Assembly: GCA_050701635.1 (NCBI GenBank)
Contig: JBOGDF010000122.1
Coordinates: 1 to 14,089, forward strand
From: WHSM01 sp050701635
Lineage (GTDB): Bacteria > Actinomycetota > Actinomycetes > Mycobacteriales > Micromonosporaceae
Length of the DNA stretch: 14,089 bases
Reading direction: 5' to 3'
Made by a program: the position numbers and the translations under genes. How positions within the stretch are numbered: the first letter of the stretch is position 1; every line of letters begins with the position of its first letter. This document shows, in pieces, positions 6,056 through 12,665 of the stretch. Below the pieces are notes generated by a model. It saw only the letters and a program-made list of their open reading frames with translations. It was not told the origin of the DNA and searched no databases.

Positions 6056-7399
6056 TCAGGCAGGGCTGGCGGCGCTGACGGCTTCGGCGATCCGGCCGGC
6101 GGCGGCGTTCGCCTGCTCCTCGGTGGCGGCCTCGACCATCACGCGTACCAGCGGCTCGGTGCCGGAGGGGCGCAGCAGCACCCGCCCGGTGTCGCCCAGC
6201 TCGGCTTCGGCGTCGGCGACGGCGGCGACCACCTGGGGGGCTTCGGTGGCGGTCCGCTTGTCGGCCACGGCCACGTTGACCATCACCTGGGGCAGCCGGC
6301 GTACCACCGAGGCCAGCTCAGCCAGCGGCTGACCGGTCTGCGCCATCTGGGCCAGCAGGTGCAACCCGGTGAGTACGCCGTCCCCGGTGGTGGCGTACGC
6401 CGGCATCACCACGTGGCCGCTCTGCTCACCACCCAGGCTGTAGCCCTTGGCGCGCAGCTCGTCGAGCACGTACCGGTCGCCGACCGCGGTGGTCACCAGG
6501 GTGACGCCGGCCTCTCGCATCGCGAGGTGCAGGCCGAGGTTGCTCATCACGGTGGCGACCAGGGTGTCCGCGACCAGGGTGCCGGCCCGCTTGGCGGCCA
6601 GCGCCAGGACCGCCATGATCTGGTCGCCGTCGACCTCGGAGCCGTCGGCGGCCACCGCCAGGCAGCGGTCGGCGTCGCCGTCGAGCGCGATCCCGACCGA
6701 CGCGCCGTGGCTGACCACCGCCTTGCGCAGCGACTCGGTGTGGGTGGAGCCGCAGCCGTCGTTGATGTTCAGGCCGTCCGGCTCGGCGTGGATCGCGATC
6801 ACCTCGGCGCCCGCCCGGGCGTACGCCTCCGGCGCCACCTCCGAGGCCGCGCCGTTCGCGCAGTCGACCACCACCCGTACCCCGTCCAGCCGGTGCGGCA
6901 CGGTGCTGACCAGGTGCGACAGGTACCGCTCGTGACCGTCGGCGAGGTCGCGTACCCGGCCCACGGCGGCGCCGACCGGGCGGGTCCACGGCTCGCTCAC
7001 CGCCCGCTCGATCGCGTCCTCGATCTCGTCCGGCAGCTTGTGGCCGCCCGCGGCGAACAGCTTGACCCCGTTGTCCGGCATCGGGTTGTGGCTGGCGGAG
7101 AGCATCACGCCGAGGTCCGCGCCGGTCTCCCCGGTCAGATACGCCACCCCCGGCGTGGGCAGTACGCCGACCCGCAGCACGTCCGCGCCGGCGCTGGCCA
7201 GCCCGGCGACCACCGCGGCCTCCAGCATCTCGCCACTGGCCCGCGGATCCCGGCCCACCACGGCGACCGGCCGGTGCGAGGAGTCCCGCTCAGCGAGTAC
7301 GTGCGCCGCGGCCACCGCCACCGACAGCGCCAGCTCCGGCGTCAGGTCCGCGTTGGCCCTGCCCCGTACGCCGTCGGTGCCGAACAACCGTCCGCCCAT
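6056..7399 (-). CDS. glmM: Phosphoglucosamine mutase
   Basis: 447 residues, normal for GlmM, which converts glucosamine-6-phosphate to glucosamine-1-phosphate for UDP-GlcNAc and cell-wall synthesis in the cytoplasm. The start ATG at 7399 gives the family opening GRLFGTDGVRG and has GAGG 8 nt upstream; in-frame GTGs at 7405 and 7408 are alternatives. The phosphoserine loop is SASHNPMPDNGVK with catalytic Ser103. The metal-binding loop is DGDADR at 240-245. The sugar/phosphate-binding C-terminal motif is RPSGTEP at 410-416. It lies downstream of rpsI on the same strand, separated by a 110-bp gap with a terminator-like hairpin; the rplM-rpsI-glmM order is conserved in actinobacteria. Genes usually seen further downstream in actinobacteria, such as coaA or glmS, are absent from this window. 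Confidence 0.97.
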   Translation of the reverse strand: MGGRLFGTDGVRGRANADLTPELALSVAVAAAHVLAERDSSHRPVAVVGRDPRASGEMLEAAVVAGLASAGADVLRVGVLPTPGVAYLTGETGADLGVMLSASHNPMPDNGVKLFAAGGHKLPDEIEDAIERAVSEPWTRPVGAAVGRVRDLADGHERYLSHLVSTVPHRLDGVRVVVDCANGAASEVAPEAYARAGAEVIAIHAEPDGLNINDGCGSTHTESLRKAVVSHGASVGIALDGDADRCLAVAADGSEVDGDQIMAVLALAAKRAGTLVADTLVATVMSNLGLHLAMREAGVTLVTTAVGDRYVLDELRAKGYSLGGEQSGHVVMPAYATTGDGVLTGLHLLAQMAQTGQPLAELASVVRRLPQVMVNVAVADKRTATEAPQVVAAVADAEAELGDTGRVLLRPSGTEPLVRVMVEAATEEQANAAAGRIAEAVSAASPA

Positions 7400-7456
7400 A
7401 CCCACCACCTCAAAGTCGGGACCTCATACTCACACGCCCGCCGGATTCGCACAGCA

Positions 7457-7498
7457 AACAGCCGGACAGCCAGCGGGAGTGCGGGCGGTCCGGCTGTT
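7457..7498 (-). terminator. rpsI terminator: Terminator-like hairpin between rpsI and glmM
   Basis: AACAGCCGGAC (7457-7467) and GTCCGGCTGTT (7488-7498) are perfect 11-bp arms around a 20-nt loop. It begins about a dozen bases after the rpsI stop and is followed by TTTG on the minus strand. It should end or attenuate rplM-rpsI transcription, so glmM may need its own promoter in the roughly 60 bp that remain. Confidence 0.65.
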
Positions 7499-7509
7499 CG
7501 TGCGTCAAG

Positions 7510-8238
<729 letters not shown>

Positions 8239-8264
8239 AGTGCTCGTCTCTCCTGGATCCTGTG

Positions 8265-8708
8265 TCACTGCGCGGTCTGCGTGATCTCGAACGGCTCGGG
8301 CTGCTGCGCGGCGTGCGGGTGGTCAGGACCCGGGTACACCTTCAGCTTCTTGAGGATCTGCTTGGCGAGCCGGTTCTTCGGCAGCATGCCGCGGATCGCG
8401 AGCTCGACGGCCTTGGCCGGGCGATTGGTGAGCAGCTCGTCATACCCGGTCTTCTTCAGACCACCCGGGTAACCGGAGTGTCGGTAGGCGATCTTCTGCG
8501 CACGCTTGTTACCGGTCAGCGCCACCTTGGAGGCGTTCACAATGATCACGAAGTCGCCGGTGTCCACGTGGGGGGCGAAGATCGGCTTGTGCTTGCCGCG
8601 CAGCAGCTGCGCAGCGTGGCTCGCCAGGCGCCCCAGCACCACGTCGGTGGCATCGATCACGTGCCACTGACGGGTTATCTCGCCCGGCTTCGGGCTGTAC
8701 GTACGCAC
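8265..8708 (-). CDS. rplM: 50S ribosomal protein L13
   Basis: 147 residues, the normal size. The start is GTG at 8708, giving (V)RTYSPKPGEITRQWHVIDATDVVLGRLAS, the standard actinobacterial opening, with AAGG 7 nt upstream. An open frame extends 48 codons further but through the leader and promoter and is not coding. Conserved segments include DFVIIVNASKVALTGNKRAQKIAYRHSGYPGG and AIRGMLPKNRLAKQILKKLKVYPGPDHPHAAQQPE. L13 is an early-assembling large-subunit protein. It heads the rplM-rpsI operon: its TGA overlaps a potential rpsI GTG. It is transcribed from a promoter upstream that carries a palindrome, divergently from narK. Confidence 0.97.
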   Translation of the reverse strand: MRTYSPKPGEITRQWHVIDATDVVLGRLASHAAQLLRGKHKPIFAPHVDTGDFVIIVNASKVALTGNKRAQKIAYRHSGYPGGLKKTGYDELLTNRPAKAVELAIRGMLPKNRLAKQILKKLKVYPGPDHPHAAQQPEPFEITQTAQ

Positions 8709-8745
8709 AGGTCTACCTTGTCCATCTCGTGTCGGGATGTTGAGA

Positions 8746-8788
8746 CTGTGCGATCGAAGGCAGCGGAGGCCGCGAGCTACACGCACAG
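8746..8788 (-). promoter_or_regulatory. Structured leader of the rplM-rpsI mRNA
   Basis: On the minus strand CTGTGCG pairs with CGCACAG as a 7-bp closing stem; inside it GCGG-CCT-CCGC (8763-8773) forms a small hairpin. It lies within the roughly 83-nt leader expected between the promoter and the rplM start. Ribosomal-protein operons are often controlled by leader RNA. The fold is visible in sequence but modest, so a regulatory role is inference. Confidence 0.4.
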
Positions 8789-8797
8789 CAGCCCTCA

Positions 8798-8827
8798 ACG
8801 ATACCGGGCGTTTGACCGTACGGTCAA
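8798..8827 (-). promoter_or_regulatory. rplM promoter
   Basis: On the minus strand TTGACC (8827-8822) and TATCGT (8803-8798) are separated by 18 bp, a good match to the primary actinobacterial sigma-factor consensus. Transcription would begin near 8791. The -35 hexamer lies inside the 18-bp palindrome at 8811-8828. Confidence 0.65.
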
Positions 8828-8828
8828 A
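8811..8828. promoter_or_regulatory. 18-bp perfect palindrome over the rplM -35 element
   Basis: TTTGACCGTACGGTCAAA is its own exact reverse complement. Its symmetry and size resemble operators of TetR-family repressors. It covers the -35 hexamer and part of the spacer of the rplM promoter and lies about 66 bp upstream of the narK GlnR-like array. No TetR-type gene is in the window, so the binding protein, if any, is encoded elsewhere. Confidence 0.6.
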
Positions 8829-8893
8829 GCGGGCCCCACCGGCCTCCCTCACAGCGCTACCGGAGCCACGGTGAGGCCGAGTTCACGGCCGAT

Positions 8894-8936
8894 GTCACGG
8901 CCACGTCACGCCCCCGAAACACGCAATTCTTAGCGT
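8894..8936 (+). promoter_or_regulatory. GlnR-box-like array and -10 element of narK
   Basis: GTCAC (8894-8898), GTCAC (8905-8909) and GAAAC (8916-8920) stand exactly 11 bp apart, i.e. with N6 spacers, matching half-sites of the actinobacterial GlnR consensus gTnAC-N6-GaAAC. A -10-like TAGCGT (TAnnnT) follows at 8931-8936, 10 bp after GAAAC. No good -35 is present, consistent with activator dependence. GlnR is the known global nitrogen regulator controlling nitrate assimilation in this group; its use here is inferred from the motif and the downstream gene. Confidence 0.65.
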
Positions 8937-8967
8937 CCGGCGCAACCGATCACCTACGGAGGGCGCC

Positions 8968-10365
8968 GTGACCACGATATCGCTAGGACGGGGCCGCTGG
9001 ATCGACCAGTGGAACCCGGAGGACGAGAGTTTCTGGCAAGCCACGGGGAAGAAGATCGCCACCCGGAACCTGATCTACTCGATCTTCGCCGAGCACCTCG
9101 GCTTCTCGATCTGGCTGCTGTGGAGCGTCGTCGCGGTCAGCCTGCCGCTCGCCGGCTTCGACTTCACCGTCGACCAGCTGTTCTGGCTGGTGGCGGTGCC
9201 GAACCTGGTCGGATCGTTCATGCGGATCCCGTACACCACCGCGGTGGCGAAGTTCGGGGGCCGCAACTGGACCACGATCTCCGCCGCGCTGCTGATGATC
9301 CCGCTGGGGTTGATGGTGCTGTGCGTGACCAACCCGGCGACGCCGTACTGGATGTTCCTGGTGGCGGCCGCGACCGCCGGCTTCGGGGGCGGCAACTTCG
9401 CCTCCAGCATGGCGAACATCTCGTTCTTCTATCCGGAGCGCGCCAAGGGCACCGCACTCGGGCTGAACGCCGCCGGCGGCAACATCGGCGTCGCGGTGGT
9501 CCAGATGCTGGTGCCGCTGGTGATCGGCCTCGGCGTGGTCGGCGCCGCCCAGGCACCCGGGCTGTTCCTGCAGAACGCGCCGCTGCTGTGGTTGGTGCCG
9601 GTGCTCGCCGCCACCGTCTGCGCCTGGCTGTTCATGGACAACCTGACCGCCGCCAAGGCCAAGGTGTCCGAGCAGCTCTCCGCGCTGCGTAACAAGCACA
9701 CCTGGGTGATGTCGTTCCTCTACATCGGTACGTTCGGCTCGTTCATCGGCTACTCGGCGGCGTTCCCGCTGCTGATCAAGTCACAGTTCCCCGACGTACC
9801 GGCGGTGTACCTGGCGTTCCTCGGGCCGCTGGTCGGCTCGGTGTCGCGGCCGTTCGGCGGCTGGCTGTCGGACAAGATCGGCGGCGCCAAGATCACCATG
9901 TGGAACTTCGTACTGATGGGTGTGGGCGTGTTCGGCGTGGTCACCGCGCTCGGCGTACACCACTTCGGGTTCTTCCTCGCCTCGTTCCTGGCGCTGTTCG
10001 TGACCACCGGGATCGGCAACGGCTCCACGTACCGGATGATCCCGGCGATCTTCCGGGCCGAGGCGCTGCGGGCCTCCGATCTGGCCGAGACCAGCGCGGC
10101 CGGCGAGGCCAAGGAGAAGGCGCTGGTGCTGGGTCGCCGGGAGGCGGCCGCGGTGATCGGTCTGGCGTCGGCGATCGGCGCGTTCGGCGGCTTCCTGATC
10201 CCCCGCGGGTTCGGGATGTCGATCGCGGCCACCGGCTCGATCGTCCCCGCGCTGTACGTGTTCCTCGCGGCGTACGGCGTGATGGTCGGCGTCACCTGGT
10301 GGTACTACCTGCGGCGCAGCCTGCTGACCTCGCAGGCGCCGAGTCTGGCGTACGCGTCGGTGTAG
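8968..10365 (+). CDS. narK: Nitrate/nitrite transporter, NNP family of MFS
   Basis: 465 residues; GTG start at 8968 with GGAGG 5 nt upstream. It is a polytopic inner-membrane protein with about 12 hydrophobic segments and a cytoplasmic N-terminal stretch (WIDQWNPEDESFWQATGKKIATRNLIYS) typical of actinobacterial NarK proteins. The two nitrate-signature motifs are present: GFGGGNFASSMANISFF with GTALGLNAAGGNIG at 138-174, and TTGIGNGSTYRM at 346-357. Arg86 (SFMRIPY) and Arg294 (SVSRPFGG) correspond in context to the two substrate-binding arginines of E. coli NarK. Expected role: nitrate import, with possible nitrite exchange, feeding the nitrate reductase encoded 218 bp downstream. Control by a GlnR-box-like array directly upstream supports assimilatory rather than respiratory use. 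Direction of transport and substrate preference cannot be read from sequence. Confidence 0.94.
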   Translation: MTTISLGRGRWIDQWNPEDESFWQATGKKIATRNLIYSIFAEHLGFSIWLLWSVVAVSLPLAGFDFTVDQLFWLVAVPNLVGSFMRIPYTTAVAKFGGRNWTTISAALLMIPLGLMVLCVTNPATPYWMFLVAAATAGFGGGNFASSMANISFFYPERAKGTALGLNAAGGNIGVAVVQMLVPLVIGLGVVGAAQAPGLFLQNAPLLWLVPVLAATVCAWLFMDNLTAAKAKVSEQLSALRNKHTWVMSFLYIGTFGSFIGYSAAFPLLIKSQFPDVPAVYLAFLGPLVGSVSRPFGGWLSDKIGGAKITMWNFVLMGVGVFGVVTALGVHHFGFFLASFLALFVTTGIGNGSTYRMIPAIFRAEALRASDLAETSAAGEAKEKALVLGRREAAAVIGLASAIGAFGGFLIPRGFGMSIAATGSIVPALYVFLAAYGVMVGVTWWYYLRRSLLTSQAPSLAYASV

Positions 10366-10372
10366 ACAACCC

Positions 10373-10397
10373 CCGCCGTCCGCTCCCTCCACGGCGG
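10373..10397 (+). terminator. Hairpin immediately after narK
   Basis: CCGCCGT (10373-10379) pairs with ACGGCGG (10391-10397) over an 11-nt loop, 7 bp after the narK stop codon. The arms are GC-rich and no T tract follows. It probably contributes to termination together with the larger hairpin at 10408-10470. Confidence 0.5.
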
Positions 10398-10407
10398 CAC
10401 CCCCACC

Positions 10408-10470
10408 CGTGATGGTCCGCTGAGACCGGTCGGAAGTCCCCTCGCCGACCGCGATCAGCGGGCCATCACG
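10408..10470. terminator. Long two-tier hairpin between narK and nasA
   Basis: Bases 10408-10423 pair with 10455-10470 as a 16-bp stem containing one G-U (T10415 with G10463 in the plus sense). After a symmetric 3x3 internal loop, CGGTCGG (10427-10433) pairs with CCGACCG (10445-10451) over an 11-nt loop. The whole 63-nt element lies between the narK stop and the nasA GlnR-like box. Insulating the two transcription units is the simplest role; a processed narK 3-prime end or a small RNA is possible. Confidence 0.5.
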
Positions 10471-10523
10471 GCGTTGTGCGGTACGTGGCGAGCACCGCCG
10501 TACCCGCCCCCGGTGAAGGGTTC

Positions 10524-10577
10524 GTAGCACCGCCGAAACAGCCAAGTATCGGCCGCGAAACGGCCTCCGGTCAGTCT
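10524..10577 (+). promoter_or_regulatory. Four-half-site GlnR-box-like array and -10 element of nasA
   Basis: GTAGC (10524), GAAAC (10535), GTATC (10546) and GAAAC (10557-10561) lie at exact 11-bp intervals, giving gTnAC-N6-GaAAC twice; both GAAAC copies are perfect and each GTnAC copy has one mismatch. A -10-like CAGTCT follows at 10572-10577, 10 bp after the last GAAAC, the same geometry as at narK. Nitrogen-dependent activation by GlnR is the expected function. Confidence 0.68.
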
Positions 10578-10583
10578 CGGAAG

Positions 10584-12665
10584 ATGTCCGAGGAGGTCGC
10601 GACCCACTGTCCGTACTGCGCCCTGCAGTGCGGCATGGTGCTGCGCGGTGGAGTCGTGCAGGCGCGGGAGTTTCCGACCAACCGTGGGCGGTTGTGCCAG
10701 AAGGGCTGGACCGCGGCCGAGCTGCTGCGCTCGCCCGAGCGGCTCACCACCCCGCTGGCGCGGCTGGGTGGCACGCTGCGGCCGGTCGACTGGGACACCG
10801 CGCTCGACCTGATCGCCGCGCAGCTGACCCGGATCCAGGGCGAGTACGGGCCCGACGCGGTCGCGGTCTTCGGCGGCGGCGGGCTGACCAACGAGAAGGC
10901 GTACGCGCTGGGCAAGTTCGCGCGGGTGGCGCTGCGTACCCGCAACATCGACTACAACGGCAGGTTCTGCATGTCGTCGGCCGCGGCGGCGTCGATCCGC
11001 GCCTTCGGGGTCGATCGGGGGCTGCCGTTCCCGGTGTCGGACATCGCCGCCGCCGACGCGGTGCTGCTGGCCGGCGGCAACCTCGCCGAGACGATGCCGC
11101 CGATCATGCAGCACCTGCGTACGGACGCGCTGATGGTGGCGGATCCGCGGCGTACGCCCACCGTGGCGCAGGCGTCACTGCACCTGTCGGTCACCCCCGG
11201 TACGGATCTCGCGCTGGCGCTCGGGCTGCTGCACCTGGCGATCGTCGAGGGCCACGTCGATGTGCCGTACGTGGCCGCCCGGACGGACGGCTTCCAGGAG
11301 GTACGCGCGACCGCGATGGCGTACTGGCCGGAGCGGGTGGAGCGGATCACCGGCGTACCGGTGGCGCAGCAGCGCGAGGTGGTGCAGCGGCTGGCCAGCG
11401 CCAACCGGGCGATGATCCTGACCGCGCGCGGCGCCGAGCAGCACAGCAAGGGCACCGACACCGCGACCGCGTTCATCAACCTGGCGCTGGCGCTCGGGCT
11501 GCCCGGCCGCGCCGGCAGCGGGTACGGCACGGTCACCGGCCAGGGCAACGGCCAGGGCGGCCGGGAACACGGCCAGAAGGCCGACCAGCTCCCCGGCTAC
11601 CGGAAGCTGGACGACCCGGCGGCGCGGGCGCATGTGGCCGCCGTCTGGGGCGTGAACCCCGACGACCTGCCTGCGCCGGGCGTGAGCGCTTACGAGCTGC
11701 TCGACTCCCTCGGCACCGAAGACGGGCCGAAAGCGATGCTGCTGTTCGCGTCAAACCCGGTGGTGTCGGCGCCCCGGTCGGCGCACGTGGCGGACCGGCT
11801 GCGCTCGCTGGACTTCCTGGTGGTCTCGGACATCGTGCTGTCGGAGTCGGCGGCGCTCGCCGACGTGGTGCTGCCCACCGCACAGTGGGCCGAGGAAGAC
11901 GGCACCATGACCAACCTGGAAGGCAGGGTGATCCGCCGCCGGGCCGCATCACCGCCACCCGACGCGGTACGCACCGACCTGGAGATCCTGCACGGGCTGG
12001 CTTCTCGTCTGGGCCACGGCAGCCGCTTCCCGACCGAGCCGGAGACGGTGTTCGAGGAGCTGCGGCGGGCCAGCGCGGGCGGGCCGGCGGACTACAGCGG
12101 GATCTCGTACCGGCGGATCGACGCCGAGGGCGGCGTGTTCTGGCCCTGCCCCGCGGCCGGCCCCGACGGCGATGATCACCCGGGGACGCCGCGGCTGTTC
12201 ACGGAGCGGTTCGCGACGCCGGACGGGCGGGCCCGGTTCGTGGCGGTCGAGGCGCGGCCGCCGGCCGAGGACGTCGACCCGGACTACCCGATCTACCTGA
12301 CCACCGGCCGGGTGTTGGCGCAGTACCAGAGCGGCGCACAGACCCGCCGGATCGCCCCGCTCAACGAGGCGGCCGGGGGCCCGTACGTGGAGCTGCACCC
12401 CGACCTCGCCGAGCGGCTCGACGTGGCCGACGGCGAGCTGGTACGCGTCACCAGCCGGCGCGGCAGCACCGTCGCCCCGGCACGCTACAGCCTCCAGATC
12501 CGGCCGGACACCGTGTTCATGCCGTTCCACTGGGAGGGCGCCAACGTGCTGACCAACCCCGCCCTGGACCCGACGTCGCGGATGCCGGAGTTCAAGGTCT
12601 GCGCCGTGCAGCTGGCGCCCGTCGTCGCGCGGGTGCGCGCGCTCGCCGCGGAGGTGGCCCAGTGA
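10584..12665 (+). CDS. nasA: Assimilatory nitrate reductase, molybdopterin catalytic subunit
   Basis: 693 residues from ATG at 10584. The open frame extends upstream to a GTG at 10476, but that stretch contains the GlnR-like box and the protein proper starts SEEVATHCPYC. Cys9, Cys12, Cys16 and Cys38 (CPYCALQC, then GRLCQKGW) form the 4Fe-4S site. Cys129 in NGRFCMSSA is the likely Mo ligand. The nitrate reductase-type block GTVTGQGNGQGGREHGQKADQLPGYR and a C-terminal molydopterin dinucleotide-binding domain (YLTTGRVLAQYQSGAQTRR to FMPFHWEGANVLTNPALDP) follow. No Tat signal is seen, so the enzyme is cytoplasmic, fitting assimilation. It lacks the C-terminal 2Fe-2S domain of Klebsiella-type NasA; that domain occurs in the next protein. 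The TGA overlaps the next GTG (GTGA), so the two should be coupled. A formate dehydrogenase is less likely given the motifs and context. Confidence 0.93.
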   Translation: MSEEVATHCPYCALQCGMVLRGGVVQAREFPTNRGRLCQKGWTAAELLRSPERLTTPLARLGGTLRPVDWDTALDLIAAQLTRIQGEYGPDAVAVFGGGGLTNEKAYALGKFARVALRTRNIDYNGRFCMSSAAAASIRAFGVDRGLPFPVSDIAAADAVLLAGGNLAETMPPIMQHLRTDALMVADPRRTPTVAQASLHLSVTPGTDLALALGLLHLAIVEGHVDVPYVAARTDGFQEVRATAMAYWPERVERITGVPVAQQREVVQRLASANRAMILTARGAEQHSKGTDTATAFINLALALGLPGRAGSGYGTVTGQGNGQGGREHGQKADQLPGYRKLDDPAARAHVAAVWGVNPDDLPAPGVSAYELLDSLGTEDGPKAMLLFASNPVVSAPRSAHVADRLRSLDFLVVSDIVLSESAALADVVLPTAQWAEEDGTMTNLEGRVIRRRAASPPPDAVRTDLEILHGLASRLGHGSRFPTEPETVFEELRRASAGGPADYSGISYRRIDAEGGVFWPCPAAGPDGDDHPGTPRLFTERFATPDGRARFVAVEARPPAEDVDPDYPIYLTTGRVLAQYQSGAQTRRIAPLNEAAGGPYVELHPDLAERLDVADGELVRVTSRRGSTVAPARYSLQIRPDTVFMPFHWEGANVLTNPALDPTSRMPEFKVCAVQLAPVVARVRALAAEVAQ

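Noticed and set aside
8709..8852. 48-codon upstream extension of rplM
   Set aside because: It would read through the promoter, palindrome and leader. The family starts at RTYSPKPGEI, which has its own ribosome-binding site.
10476..10583. Upstream in-frame extension of nasA from GTG 10476
   Set aside because: No ribosome-binding site; the 36 extra residues precede the normal family start and their DNA carries the GlnR-like box.
10628..12175. Plus-strand open frame of 515 codons overlapping nasA in another phase
   Set aside because: Low-complexity Arg/Gly/Ala sequence without recognisable motifs. The nasA frame holds the 4Fe-4S, Mo and dinucleotide-binding motifs.
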